Shown here piece by piece: positions 1-12,482 of a DNA stretch of 64,000 bases. The notes under the pieces are model-generated. The model made no database searches, had not been told where the DNA came from, and saw only the letters and a list, made by a program, of their open reading frames with translations. The first letter of the stretch is position 1. Each line of letters starts with the position of its first letter. This stretch comes from Paraphotobacterium marinum (GTDB taxonomy: Bacteria; Pseudomonadota; Gammaproteobacteria; Enterobacterales; Vibrionaceae): NCBI RefSeq assembly GCF_002216855.1, contig NZ_CP022355.1, forward strand, positions 186,001 through 250,000, read 5' to 3'. A program made the translations under genes and the position numbers.

Positions 1-170
1 CCTTTTTTTTCATATTCGGCTCCAATATTAATTAAACCTTTAGCCCATTCATTCTGAATACTTTCAATTTGATTTAGAGTAATTTTGTTACTTTTGTTAC
101 TTTCAGATAAAGCTTTAAAACTGACACATAACATTAATAAAGTAAAAATAACATTATAAAATTTAAACAT
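1..170 (-). CDS. Small secreted protein of unknown function, N-terminal part only
   Basis: An open frame runs leftwards from an ATG at 168-170 to the window edge, giving about 56 residues. It begins MFKFYNVIFTLLML, a basic start and hydrophobic core typical of a signal peptide, with a plausible cleavage site after KALS. The mature part starts with a polar, helix-like stretch containing EWAKGLINIGAEYEKK. From memory this resembles the start of uncharacterised periplasmic proteins of Vibrio-like bacteria, but I cannot name the family. A second in-frame ATG lies nine bases upstream at 177-179. The rest of the gene is outside the window. Confidence 0.55.
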   Translation of the reverse strand, partial: MFKFYNVIFTLLMLCVSFKALSESNKSNKITLNQIESIQNEWAKGLINIGAEYEKK

Positions 171-299
171 ACCATACATCTCTAAAAATAAAAATTATAC
201 AATTATGTATTACAGAAACTTGAATATAACAAAAGACATATACCAGTAATTTTCATATCTGTAACACTTTTGAGACTTTAAGTATCTAAACTACAGATA

Positions 300-330
300 T
301 AAAAAAGAGAAATATATTAAATATTTCTCT
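300..330 (-). terminator. Rho-independent terminator of nifJ
   Basis: Read leftwards, a 10-bp stem (AGAGAAATAT at 306-315 with ATATTTCTCT at 321-330, five-base loop) is followed by a run of U from the A tract at 301-306. It lies about 33 bases past the corrected nifJ stop. The stem is AT-rich but the layout is the standard one. Confidence 0.7.
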
Positions 331-362
331 CCCATAGATTATTATTTATGAAGTAAGCAATG

Positions 363-3300
363 TTAGCTTTCTGTTTTTTTGTGTAATTTTGCCATCTCTT
401 GTATTTTAGTCATTTGCTCTTTCGCATACTCTCTTGCTTTCTCTTTGAGTTCTTCCGCTGCATCAGAGTCAATGTTTTGTAATCTACTAAACCTACCTTC
501 GTTATCCATGATAACATCAACGTCTTTTTGATAGATTTAGAGTCTAACTGCATACCGGGTTTATTTTTAGATTCATTTTCAGGATCAAATCTATACAACG
601 GCCACATCCCAGAATCAACAATATTCTTTGTTTGTGTTACAGATTGAGATAGATCATAACCATGTGCTTCACAAGGACTGTAAGCAATAATTAAAGATGG
701 ACCTGGATATGCCTCTGCTTCTTGAATTGCTTTAACAGTCTGATTTAACTGAGCACCCAAAGCAACTTGAGCAACATAAATATGACCATACATGCTCATA
801 GTTAAACCAAGATCTTTCTTAATTTGTCTCTTACCTTTTGCGGCAAACTTAGCTATAGCACCTAATGGAGTAGCTTTAGATTGTTGTCCTCCAGTATTTG
901 AATAACACTGTGTATCCATAACTAAGACATTTATATTTTCATTCATTGACAATACATGATCTAAGCCACCATAACCTATATCATAGGCCCATCCATCTCC
1001 GCCTATTATCCATATACTTTTTCTTATCAAGTCACTACTTACTTCTTCCAACATCTTCAAATTTGGATTATTTAATTTAGAAATCTGCTGACATAATTGT
1101 TTAATATTTTTTCTTTGCTCGGCTATTTCTTTTGCATTTGTTTGATTATTATCAAGAATAAGCTCAACTAAATCATCACTAAATAAATTTGAATATTTTT
1201 TTAATAATGATTTTGCTCTATCAAATTGATAATCCACAGATAATTTAAAACCAAAACCAAATTCTGCTGTGTCTTCAAACAATGAGTTAGCCCAGGCAGG
1301 TCCCTGCCCTTCTTTATTTTTTGAGTATGGTGTAGTTGGTAAGTTCCCACCATAGATTGAGGAACATCCAGTAGAATTAGCAATAAGAAGCCTGTCTCCA
1401 TATAATTGAGTGATAAGTTTAATATAAGGAGTTTCTCCACAACCAGAACAAGCTCCAGAATATTCAAACAAAGGTTCCATCAATTGAGATGTTCTCACAT
1501 CAATTCTTTCTATTTCATTTGGTTTTTTTTCTTCTAACTTAAGAAAAAAATCATATTTTTTAGCTTCAGTCGCCACATGTTCGAGCTGATTTTTCATATT
1601 AATTGCTTTAATGCCAGGATTTTTTCGATCTTTCGCAGGGCAAATTTCAACACATAAATTACAACCTGTACAATCCTCTGGTGCAACTTGTAATATATAC
1701 TTCTGTCCTTTCATATCCCGAGCTTTAACATCTAAACTTTCAATATTACTTGGTGCATTATTTAGAGAATCGCTTTCAACAACTTTAGCTCTAATTGCTG
1801 CATGAGGACATATAACAGTACAATAATTACATTGGGTGCATAAGTTTGATTGCCAAATTGGAATTTCATCAGCAAGATTTCTTTTTTCCCATTTCGTTGT
1901 GCCTGTTTCCCATGTACCATCAACTGGAAAAGCACTTACTGGAAGAATATCACCTTTACCTGCTAACATCATTGCAGTAATATTTTTCACAAAATCAGGA
2001 GCTTTATTATCAACAATAGGTGGTATTACAACATTACTAGTTGCATGGGCGGGAATATTAATCTTTTCGATAGATTCAATTGTAAGATCAACTGCATTAA
2101 AGTTTTTTAGAATAATTTCGGGTCCTTTTTTTCCATAAGCCCTTTCGATTTCATCCTTAATGTATTTTATAGACTTTTCTTTTTCAAAAATACCCGACAA
2201 TGCAAAAAATGCAGTTTGCATAACTGTATTAATTCTATTGCCAAGTTTTGCTTGTTTTGCAACATTTAATGCATTAATGACATAAAAATTTAATTTTTTA
2301 TCAATTATAATTTCCTGAATAGACTTTGGTAATTTATTCCATGTTTCATCTGATGAGTATGGTGTATTTAACAAAAAAACCCCACCATGATTAATCTTAT
2401 CCAAAATGTCATACTGATTTAAATATTCAAACCTATGTACACCTATAAAATCAGCGTGAGTAACCAAGTAAGGTGCACTAATTTGTGATTCATGAATCCT
2501 TAAGTGAGATACTGTAAGTGCTCCTGCTTTTTTAGAATCATAGACAAAATATCCCTGAGCAAATAAATTCGTGTGATCTCCGATAATCTTAATCGTATTC
2601 TTTGCAGCTGAAACAGTTCCATCCGAACCAAGTCCGTAAAACATTGCTTGAGTTTGATATTTTACCATTGCTGGGACGTCAATTGGATCTAATGATAAAT
2701 TTGTGATGTCGTCTTTTATACCAACTGTGAATTTTGATTTAGGACTATCTTTTTTTAATTCATTAAAAATTGACAAAACATTAGCCGGCGTAAATTCTTT
2801 AGATGACAGACCGTATCGCCCACCAATAATATTTATATTTTTTGTTTTAAAATTTTCCGATCCAAATATAGCGCTAACAATATCTAAATAAAGCGGTTCT
2901 CCAATACTTCCAGGCTCTTTTGTTCGATCAAGCACAGCTATTGATTTAACAGAGTTAGGTAATACTCTCAAAAAGTGCTTTACAGAAAAGGGACGATAAA
3001 GTTTAACTTTAATTACCCCAACCTTTTCTTGTTGAGTATTTAACCAATTTACTGTTTCCGCCACTGTTTCTGTAGAAGAGCCCATTGAGATGATAATTCT
3101 AGTTGCATCATTATCTCCTATATATTCAAAAGGCTGGTATCGTCTCCCAGTTAAAGAATAAAATTTATTCATTTCCTCATCAACAATATCCGCACAATTA
3201 TCGTAAAAGGTATTAGTTACTTCTCTAGATTGAAAAAAAGTGTCTGGATTAGCCGAACTTCCTCTTAAGGAGGGCTTTTCAGAAGTTAGTCTTCTTTGTT

Positions 3301-3949
3301 TAACTTCCAAAACCTTTTCTTCACTAATCATATCCCTAATTATTTTTTCATCAATCTGCTCAATTTTGTTTATTTCATGAGAGGTTCTATATCCATCCAT
3401 AAAATGAATGAAAGGTACTCTTGATTTTAATGTTGCTGATTGAGAAATAAGAGCAAAGTCATGCGCTTCTTGAACTGAAGAAGAACTTAATAATGCAAAA
3501 CCTGTTTGTCTAACAGACATGACATCTGAATGATCACAAAAAATTGATAAAGCATGTGTAGCTACAGTTCTTGCTGCAACATGAAGAACAAATGGTGTAA
3601 GTTCCCCAGCAATTTTATAAAGATTTGGAATCATTAACAACAAACCTTGAGATGATGTGAAGCTTGTTGATAATGAACCTGTTTGTAAAGCTCCGTGGAC
3701 TGTGCCAATCGCCCCACCTTCTGACTGCATTTCTACAACCGAAGGAACTTCATTCCATATATTTTCTTTGCCTGCAGACGCCCATTCATCTGCTTGCTCT
3801 CCCATTGGAGAAGACGGGCTAATTGGATAAATAGCTATAATTTCGTTTGTTTTATATGCAATTTGAGCAACGGCATTACATCCGTCAATAGAAATTAATT
3901 TATTCTTCACTTCAAGATCTCTCATAATAATATTATTATTATCACTCAT
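363..3949 (-). CDS. nifJ: Pyruvate:ferredoxin (flavodoxin) oxidoreductase, with a frameshift near the 3' end
   Basis: This single-chain enzyme oxidises pyruvate and CoA to acetyl-CoA and CO2, passing electrons to flavodoxin or ferredoxin in the cytoplasm. The N-terminal pyruvate-binding domains come first. Two 4Fe-4S motifs follow, near residue 700 (CTQCNYCTVICP) and near 760 (CTGCNLCVEICP). The C-terminal thiamine-diphosphate domain carries GGDGWAYDIGYGG and DTQCYSNTGGQ near 985-1020. The uninterrupted frame stops at 410 with an unrelated tail. Adding one T to the T5 run at 525-529 restores a normal C-terminus (VDVIMDNEGRFSRLQ) and moves the stop to 363, giving about 1195 residues, the usual length. 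It is followed by its own terminator and is divergent from yfcH. The enzyme suits a facultatively anaerobic lifestyle. Confidence 0.93.
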
Positions 3950-4025
3950 TAGTAATAAAATTGTTGATATTTTAACAAATTTTTACTAAAAACGTAAGAA
4001 AGAAATAATTATTAAGGGATGAATA

Positions 4026-4928
4026 ATGAGATTACTTATTACAGGTGGAACAGGTCTTATTGGTGAAAAAATAATAAAAAATAAACAGTTTACTGAAGTT
4101 ACAATATTATCTAGACAAATAAAAAAAGACCACTCTCATTTTCATTATATTAATAAATTATCAGAATTAAACGATTTAGATAATTTTGATATCGTAATAA
4201 ATCTTGCTGGTGAGCCAATAGTAGACAAACGTTGGACTAAAAAGCAGAAAATAGTCATCAAAGAAAGCCGGTTTAATACAACTGAAAAAATTGTGCAGTT
4301 ATTTCATGCCAGCAAAACGCCTCCAAAAATATTTATTTCTGGATCAGCTATTGGTGTTTACCCTTCTAATATTAATCAAGATATTACCGAAAATTTTAAT
4401 TTTGACGATATTAATTATTTTGATTTTCCAATGAGTTTGTGTAAAGAGTGGGAGAAAATCGCTAATCAGGTCAATAATAAGAATACTCGAATAATTACAT
4501 TACGAACTGGCATAGTTCTATCTACAGAAAAAGGAGCTCTAAAAAAAATGTTACCGGCATTTAAATTAAATCTTGGCGGTCCTTTATCAAACGGACAACA
4601 ATTCATATCTTGGATTGATATCAGTGATTTAATTAATGCCATTTTTTTCATGATTAATAATGATTTAATCAATGGGCCTGTAAATTTAACAGCTCCAAAT
4701 CCTGTTACAAATAATGATTTTTCAAAAGCTTTATCCAGTACATTAAATAAAAAAAATTTACTTAGATTGCCATCAATAATTTTAAAGTTATTAATGGGTG
4801 AATCATCACAGCTTTTACTTGAGGGACATAAAGTTATGCCTGATAAATTAACACAAAATGGGTTTCATTTTCAGTATGATACCATCGATAAATCTTTAAG
4901 TCATTTAATTAAGAAACAAAAGGTATAA
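4026..4928 (+). CDS. yfcH: YfcH-like NAD(P)-binding epimerase-family protein
   Basis: A 300-residue protein of the TIGR01777 (YfcH/SulA-like) branch of the extended short-chain dehydrogenase fold. The Rossmann glycine motif GGTGLIGE is at residues 7-14, with INLAGEPI near residue 60, SGSAIGVYP near residue 115, and a C-terminal DUF1731-type region containing EGHKVMPDKL. The ATG follows AAGGGAT, a good ribosome site. Its physiological role is not established in the family. Two bases separate it from the next gene, so they are probably co-transcribed. Confidence 0.85.
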   Translation: MRLLITGGTGLIGEKIIKNKQFTEVTILSRQIKKDHSHFHYINKLSELNDLDNFDIVINLAGEPIVDKRWTKKQKIVIKESRFNTTEKIVQLFHASKTPPKIFISGSAIGVYPSNINQDITENFNFDDINYFDFPMSLCKEWEKIANQVNNKNTRIITLRTGIVLSTEKGALKKMLPAFKLNLGGPLSNGQQFISWIDISDLINAIFFMINNDLINGPVNLTAPNPVTNNDFSKALSSTLNKKNLLRLPSIILKLLMGESSQLLLEGHKVMPDKLTQNGFHFQYDTIDKSLSHLIKKQKV

Positions 4929-4930
4929 AG

Positions 4931-5761
4931 GTGAAAAAAAATATTATTATTACAGGTTGTTCAAGTGGCATTGGTAAAATGGCTGCTATCCTTTTACATA
5001 AAAAAAACTTTAATGTTATTGCAAGCTATAGATCCAAAACAGATGTAATTGATTTAGAACAACAAGGTATAAAATGTTTACACCTTGATATGAGGGATAC
5101 TAAAAGTATTAATGGTTTTTATGAAAAAGCTTGTGAATATTTTAACCACCAGATTGATTGTATTTTTCATAATGCTGCATATGGTCAAGTGGGAGCAATC
5201 GAAGACTTACCCATAGAAGCACTTCAAGAACAATTTCAGGTAAACTTTTTTGCAATCCATCAACTTACCCTTCTGATTTTAAAAAATATGAGAAAATACA
5301 ACTCAGGAAGAATTGTTATAAATTCATCTGTTCTGGGGTTTGTAGCATTAAAGTACAGAGGCGCGTATGTAGCAAGTAAATTTGCTTTGGAAGGTTGGGC
5401 TGATACACTCCGATTAGAGCTTTCTAAAACCAACATTGACGTATCAATCATTGAACCAGGACCTATTTCTTCAAAGTTTAGAGAAAACGCACTTTTGTAT
5501 TTTTATAAATATATAAAGAACTTTAAAAATAGTAATTATTTTGAAGACTACCAAATTCAAATTGAAAGATTAGAGTCAAATAAGAGTTCAAATAAATATA
5601 CATTACCGCCAGAGAAGGTTGTAGACGCCCTTTTACATGCTTTGGAGTCGAAAGATCCCAAGATCAGATATCTTATTACTAAACCCACCAAGTATATACG
5701 AATTTTAAAAAGAGTTCTTTCTGATCGTAAGTTAGACAGATTATTAAAAAACTATAATTAA
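4931..5761 (+). CDS. ybbO: YbbO-like short-chain dehydrogenase/reductase
   Basis: A 276-residue classical SDR. The cofactor motif GCSSGIGKMA is at residues 8-17, the NAA motif in HNAAYGQVG near residue 79, the catalytic serine in NSSVLGF near 133, and the YxxxK pair in YVASK near 146-150. E. coli YbbO, encoded beside ybbN, is an NADP-dependent reductase reported to act on aldehydes and retinoids. Here too the gene lies directly before the ybbN orthologue, which supports the assignment. The start is GTG, two bases after yfcH, preceded by an AAAGG ribosome site. Confidence 0.85.
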   Translation: MKKNIIITGCSSGIGKMAAILLHKKNFNVIASYRSKTDVIDLEQQGIKCLHLDMRDTKSINGFYEKACEYFNHQIDCIFHNAAYGQVGAIEDLPIEALQEQFQVNFFAIHQLTLLILKNMRKYNSGRIVINSSVLGFVALKYRGAYVASKFALEGWADTLRLELSKTNIDVSIIEPGPISSKFRENALLYFYKYIKNFKNSNYFEDYQIQIERLESNKSSNKYTLPPEKVVDALLHALESKDPKIRYLITKPTKYIRILKRVLSDRKLDRLLKNYN

Positions 5762-5821
5762 TTTTAATATTGTTTTTTATTTGAAATCTAATATGATGAT
5801 ATAAAAAAATAGAGAAAAAAA

Positions 5822-6676
5822 ATGATAAATCAAGATAACACAATTTCAACCGAAATTAATCAAGAAAATTTTCAAGAAATAATTGAGTCTTCCCAAAAAA
5901 AACCATTATTAATAATATTTTGGGCACCTTCCATACCAGAGTCCATTGAAAATAAAAATCTTATTGAAAATATTGCTATTAACTATCAAGAGTCACTCAC
6001 AATTGCGGACATTAATTGTGAATCTCAACAAATAATAGCTAGCCAATTTGGAATTAGGTCTATTCCAACAATTGCCTTATTTAAAAATGGACAACCCGTA
6101 GAAGGATTAGAGGGACTGCAAACAAAAGAGAGCCTCATTCAGTTGTTTGATAATCACCTTCCAAGTCAAGATGACATATTATTCGAGCAAATCAAAAATG
6201 AAATCAACAACAGTAAATATTCTGAAGCACTCAGAAATATAAAAAAAATGTCTGAAAACTTTTCTCAGAAAGGAGCGCTAAAGTTACTTGAAGCTGAGTG
6301 TCAAATTGAATTAAATAATTATGAGCAAGCTGAACAATTATTAGAACAGGTTCCTCTTCAAGATCAGACAAGTAAATATAATGAACTTTCTTCAAAAATA
6401 GAACTTCATAATAATGCATCTGAGACTCCAGAGATAAAAACTTTAGAGGAAAAACTAAAATTAAACAATAGTGATTATAAAGTGATGTATCAATTATCAA
6501 TCGCCTACAATGAAGTTCATAAATTCGAAAAATCTCTTTCCTTGATGTTTGAAGTATTATCTCACGATATTAACTATCTTGAAGGGGGTGCAAAAAAATC
6601 ATTCCTAAATATCCTTTCATCATTAGGACAAGATAATGATATAGCGAAAGAATATAGAAAAAAATATATACATTAA
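5822..6676 (+). CDS. cnoX: CnoX (YbbN) co-chaperone, thioredoxin fold plus TPR, without active-site cysteines
   Basis: A thioredoxin-fold domain (about residues 10-110) is followed by a TPR-like helical domain to residue 284. QIIASQFGIRSIPT and LFKNGQPVEG match E. coli YbbN closely, as does the C-terminal part. In E. coli this protein protects clients from oxidation, hands them to GroEL and DnaK, and has SxxC at the redox site. Here the corresponding stretch, at residues 33-41, is WAPSIPES with no cysteine, so thiol chemistry there is unlikely and a holdase or scaffold role is more plausible. It sits 60 bases after ybbO. Confidence 0.88.
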   Translation: MINQDNTISTEINQENFQEIIESSQKKPLLIIFWAPSIPESIENKNLIENIAINYQESLTIADINCESQQIIASQFGIRSIPTIALFKNGQPVEGLEGLQTKESLIQLFDNHLPSQDDILFEQIKNEINNSKYSEALRNIKKMSENFSQKGALKLLEAECQIELNNYEQAEQLLEQVPLQDQTSKYNELSSKIELHNNASETPEIKTLEEKLKLNNSDYKVMYQLSIAYNEVHKFEKSLSLMFEVLSHDINYLEGGAKKSFLNILSSLGQDNDIAKEYRKKYIH

Positions 6677-6750
6677 TGTATTAAAACTAAATAAATAAAT
6701 CGAAGAACTCTGTATAAATTTAGCAGAGATCTTCATAAAATTTTAGATGG

Positions 6751-8434
<1,684 letters not shown>

Positions 8435-8508
8435 CTAGTTCTAATTCCAACAGAAAGCCAAAATAAATAAGTCAAACATTTTACAAAAAAAACATTCAAC
8501 TATCAAAT

Positions 8509-9351
8509 TTAGGAAAAATAACCTAAAGTGATCCTTTCGCATCCAGCATAATCTCTAATAGTCAAAATACCTTTATACCTATACCTTTTAAGACATTCTC
8601 GTACTTTTGGGGCTTGATTATAACCATGCTCGAAAGCCAACAGACCGCGATCTTTCAAATATAAGTGGGCATTACCAATAATTTGATAAATATCCTGTAA
8701 ACCATCCTCTTCTGAAACTAAAGCTGTTAAGGGCTCAAAAGTAACATCGCCTTGTTTTAAATGCTCATCATTATGAGCTATATATGGGGGGTTACTAACA
8801 ATTATATCGTACTTACCTCTAACATATTTAAACCAATTGCTTTGTATAAATTTTATATTATTAACATTGAGATCTAAAGCATTTTGAGAGGCTACATCTA
8901 AAGAGTCCTTACTTAAATCAACACAAGTAATATTTGAGTTTGGAAGTTCTTTTCCAAGTGTTATTCCTATTACTCCAGAGCCAGTTCCAAGATCAAGAAT
9001 ACTAAGGTTCGATTCTTTATCATAAGTTGCAAGAATATTTTCTATCATCAATTCTGTTTCTGGGCGAGGAATTAACGTATTTCTTGTTACTTTAAAATTA
9101 TTAGACCAAAACTCTTTGTATCCCTTAATGTAGGCAATGGGTTCTCCAAAGTAACGTCTGTTAAGACATTTATTAAAAATAAGTATATCTTCATTACTTG
9201 GACATTTTTCTGGCCAAGTAAGAAAGTAGCTGTAAGTTCTTTTAAAGCTATGCTCCATTAAAGCTATAACATCTGACTTAGCATTAGTTTTTGAAGTCTT
9301 TCTCGAAAGATATTCTAAACTAACGTCATATATATTCTTGTAAGATTTCAC
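8509..9351 (-). CDS. prmC: Release factor glutamine methyltransferase
   Basis: PrmC methylates the glutamine of the GGQ motif in release factors RF1 and RF2, using S-adenosylmethionine. The 280 residues contain the SAM-binding glycine motif LDLGTGSGVIG and the signature NPPY in IVSNPPYIAH, which binds the substrate glutamine. Its start overlaps the prfA stop by one base, so it is translationally coupled to its own substrate gene, as in E. coli. Confidence 0.97.
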   Translation of the reverse strand: MKSYKNIYDVSLEYLSRKTSKTNAKSDVIALMEHSFKRTYSYFLTWPEKCPSNEDILIFNKCLNRRYFGEPIAYIKGYKEFWSNNFKVTRNTLIPRPETELMIENILATYDKESNLSILDLGTGSGVIGITLGKELPNSNITCVDLSKDSLDVASQNALDLNVNNIKFIQSNWFKYVRGKYDIIVSNPPYIAHNDEHLKQGDVTFEPLTALVSEEDGLQDIYQIIGNAHLYLKDRGLLAFEHGYNQAPKVRECLKRYRYKGILTIRDYAGCERITLGYFS

Positions 9352-10436
9352 TAATCGACATCTTCTGACAAAGCGGCCAATTTATCAGCTTGGTATTCAG
9401 TAATAATAGGATCAATTAAAGACATCAAATCACCCTCCATTACTTCATTAAGTTTATACAAAGTAAGGTTTATTCTATGGTCAGTCACACGACTTTGCGG
9501 ATAATTGTATGTCCTTATACGATCTGATCGATCACCAGTACCTAGCAAATTTTTTCTAGTACTTGCTTCTTCTTTCTGTCTTTTATCATCTTCAGCTTGT
9601 TGAATTCTTGATGCTAATACAGACATAGCTTTAGCCTTATTTTTATGTTGTGACCTTTCATCTTGACATTCAACAACAATTCCTGTTGGAATATGTGTTA
9701 TTCGAATTGCTGAGTCAGTTGTGTTTACGTGTTGTCCACCAGCACCTGAAGCTCTGAAAGTATCAATTTTCAAATCAGATGAATTAATTTCCGGTATTTC
9801 AGCCTCTGGTATTTCGGGTAAAATAGCTACGGTACAAGCAGAGGTATGCACTCTCCCCTGAGATTCAGTTTCTGGTACTCTTTGAACTCTGTGTCCACCA
9901 GACTCAAACTTTAATTGCCCATAAACCCCGTCACCCTCAATTTTAGCAATGATTTCCTTGAATCCGCCATGCTCAGCTTCATTAGCACTCAATATTTGGA
10001 TCTTCCAGCGAGATTTTTCAGAAAACCTTGAATACATTCTAAATAAGTCGCCAGCAAATATTCCTGCTTCATCTCCACCAGCACCAGCTCTAATTTCAAT
10101 AAAACAATTACGTTCATCATTTGGATCTTTAGGAATCAGTAATATTTGTAGTTCATTAGTTAATTCATCCAATGACTTTTCTGCCGTTGTTATTTCCTCC
10201 TGAGCTAATTCTTTCATTTCAGGATCTGTTAACATTTCTCTGGCTTCGTCAAGATTATTCTTGATTTCATTATATTTATTATAAACATTCACAACTTCTT
10301 CTAATTGCGAGTATTCTTTCGAAAGACTTTTAAATTTATTCTGATCATTAATGATTTCAACATCTCCAAGAAGATGTTGAACTTCTTCATAACGATCTTT
10401 TAAATTTTCTAATTTACTTAAAATTGATTTATTCAT
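9351..10436 (-). CDS. prfA: Peptide chain release factor 1
   Basis: RF1 terminates translation at UAA and UAG. The 361 residues match the family length. The tripeptide anticodon region reads PET in [13 protein letters not shown], a common PxT variant, and the peptidyl-tRNA hydrolysis motif GGQ lies in [14 protein letters not shown]. It is followed by prmC with a one-base overlap and preceded by hemA with a four-base gap, so hemA-prfA-prmC form one operon. Confidence 0.98.
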   Translation of the reverse strand: MNKSILSKLENLKDRYEEVQHLLGDVEIINDQNKFKSLSKEYSQLEEVVNVYNKYNEIKNNLDEAREMLTDPEMKELAQEEITTAEKSLDELTNELQILLIPKDPNDERNCFIEIRAGAGGDEAGIFAGDLFRMYSRFSEKSRWKIQILSANEAEHGGFKEIIAKIEGDGVYGQLKFESGGHRVQRVPETESQGRVHTSACTVAILPEIPEAEIPEINSSDLKIDTFRASGAGGQHVNTTDSAIRITHIPTGIVVECQDERSQHKNKAKAMSVLASRIQQAEDDKRQKEEASTRKNLLGTGDRSDRIRTYNYPQSRVTDHRINLTLYKLNEVMEGDLMSLIDPIITEYQADKLAALSEDVD

Positions 10437-10440
10437 TCTT

Positions 10441-11694
10441 TTACTTATTTTGATTCAAACCCAATATATCTCTCATAAGAGAGAGTTTTTGAAAATCACC
10501 ATTATATGCAGCATTATTCATAGCTCTTGTTGGTTGGTGAATTAATTTATTAACTAACTTATTGCTTAACTCTAACATTACTTTTTCTGGGTCTTCTCCA
10601 TCTTTAAGTAACTTGATACTTTTTATGAGTAATTCATCCTTGATGCTATCTACTTTTGTTCTATAAGCCTTAATGCTTTCCACTGACTCCAAAGAATTAA
10701 CCCAACTCATAAATTGAAGTGCTTCGTTTTCGATTATGTACTTTACTGTATCAACTGCACTTTTTCTTTTATTTAAATTACTATCTACTATAAAATTCAT
10801 ATCATCAACATTATATAAAAAAACATTTTCAAGCTTATCTATTGTCGGTTCAACATCTCTTGGAACTGCTAAATCAACAATAAATAAAGGTCTATCCCGG
10901 TCCAATAAAATTTTCTCTATTTGCTTTTGATATATGATGAATTCAGAACTACCAGTTGAACTAATAATGATATCAATATCATTTAAGACATCATCAATTT
11001 GATTTAACTTTAATGCCTTACCATCATACTCATTTGCTAAATTATGTGCATTATCTAAAGTTCTATTTGCAAAATATAATTGATTACAACCATGAGACAT
11101 TATATGCTTTGAACATAACTCAACAGTTTCTCCAGCACCTATAAGAAGAATATTAGTTTCAATCAATGAACTAAAAATTTGTCGAGCTAAAGCGCAAGCC
11201 GCATAGGCTACAGAAATGGAGTTATTTGAAATCTCAGTTGAATTTTTTATTTCTTTAGTTACCTGAAAAGTTTTTTGAAATAACTTACCTAATTTACTTT
11301 GAATAAGTTTGTGTGATTTTGAAATTGAGAAAGCTTTTTTGACCTGGCCCAAAATTTGATTTTCACCAATTATCATTGAATCTAAACCAGAGGCAACTGC
11401 CATCAAATGTTTAACTGCATCTAAATCGAAATGTTGATAACTATAATCCTGGAAATCAGACACTGATACACCCAAACATTTTGAAAACCAACTTATCAGG
11501 CAATGAATTTCGGCATTCAATTCACAGTATATTTCACTTCGATTACAAGTTGACAAAATAACAGCAGAAGAGGAAATTTTGGAATCTCTCAAACTGGATA
11601 ACAAAGAAGGAATTTTTTCCGAAGGAATGTTAAATTTTTCTCTAATATTCAAGGGAGCAGTTTTGTGATTTACCCCTAGGACACATAAAATCAT
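10441..11694 (-). CDS. hemA: Glutamyl-tRNA reductase
   Basis: HemA reduces glutamyl-tRNA(Glu) to glutamate-1-semialdehyde, the first step of the C5 route to haem. The 417 residues carry [15 protein letters not shown] at the N-terminus, the catalytic cysteine in STCNRSEIY near residue 50, an NADPH-binding domain ([11 protein letters not shown]), and a C-terminal helical dimerisation region. It heads the leftward hemA-prfA-prmC-sirB1-kdsA cluster and is divergent from lolB over a 164-base intergenic region that should hold both promoters. Confidence 0.97.
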   Translation of the reverse strand: MILCVLGVNHKTAPLNIREKFNIPSEKIPSLLSSLRDSKISSSAVILSTCNRSEIYCELNAEIHCLISWFSKCLGVSVSDFQDYSYQHFDLDAVKHLMAVASGLDSMIIGENQILGQVKKAFSISKSHKLIQSKLGKLFQKTFQVTKEIKNSTEISNNSISVAYAACALARQIFSSLIETNILLIGAGETVELCSKHIMSHGCNQLYFANRTLDNAHNLANEYDGKALKLNQIDDVLNDIDIIISSTGSSEFIIYQKQIEKILLDRDRPLFIVDLAVPRDVEPTIDKLENVFLYNVDDMNFIVDSNLNKRKSAVDTVKYIIENEALQFMSWVNSLESVESIKAYRTKVDSIKDELLIKSIKLLKDGEDPEKVMLELSNKLVNKLIHQPTRAMNNAAYNGDFQKLSLMRDILGLNQNK

Positions 11695-11858
11695 TTATTC
11701 AAACCGTTATCTATCACAATTAAAATTCTGTAACAACTACAAACAAATTACAATGACCAAGAAGAGAAAATAAGATATAGTTTATGGTAATTATTACTTT
11801 AAGAAAAAACTATGTTATCATCTTTAAAAAATAATTTCAATTTAATGGAAATTTTTCA

Positions 11859-12482
11859 ATGAAAACAACCAAAGTAATTTATAATTTCTTGATTATATTT
11901 ATTTTATCCTTAACTCTCACCTCCTGCGCATCACGAAACAATACACAATTCAAAAGTCAAACATGGAGTGAAAACAAAAAAAACATTTCGTCTATTAAAA
12001 ACTATTCAGCAAAAGGAAAATTTGCTTACGTTTCTTCACAAAATAGTTTTAGTGCTTATTTTAGTATACTACAAACAAACTCAAACATGACAATAGAAGC
12101 AACGAACCTGATTGGAATTAATTTATTTACCATTAAAATCACAAAAAATGAGATATCCTTTTATTCAGATAAAGCTAACTTCAATGGCCCTATCAATGAG
12201 GCTAATAGTAGACTTAAAACAGAAACAGGTCTAACTTTCCCCGTATCAAAAATAAAGTATTGGGTATTAGGCTTACCAAATCAAAACAATGATTTAGTAT
12301 TCAATAAAGATAATCTTGTATACTTATTAACGTCTAAAAACGACAATAAAGATTCATGGAAAGTTCGTTATGATAAATATCAATTCATAAATGGTTACCC
12401 ATTACCAGAAACAATCAATATTAACAACAAAAATGTAAAAATAAAATTAGTCATCAATAGTTGGGATATTGAAAATGTATAG
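11859..12482 (+). CDS. lolB: Outer-membrane lipoprotein receptor LolB
   Basis: LolB accepts lipoproteins from the periplasmic carrier LolA and inserts them into the outer membrane; it is itself a lipoprotein. The 207-residue product has a signal peptide ending in the lipobox LTSCAS, so the acylated cysteine is near residue 24. YSAKGKFAYVS and a region around KYWVLGLP match the family. Sequence conservation is moderate, but the position between hemA (divergent) and ispE is exactly that of lolB in E. coli. Confidence 0.9.
   Translation: MKTTKVIYNFLIIFILSLTLTSCASRNNTQFKSQTWSENKKNISSIKNYSAKGKFAYVSSQNSFSAYFSILQTNSNMTIEATNLIGINLFTIKITKNEISFYSDKANFNGPINEANSRLKTETGLTFPVSKIKYWVLGLPNQNNDLVFNKDNLVYLLTSKNDNKDSWKVRYDKYQFINGYPLPETININNKNVKIKLVINSWDIENV

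Noticed and set aside
12-362. A second gene or small RNA in 171-362
   Set aside because: Beyond the nifJ terminator I see only AT-rich sequence and no convincing promoter or structure.
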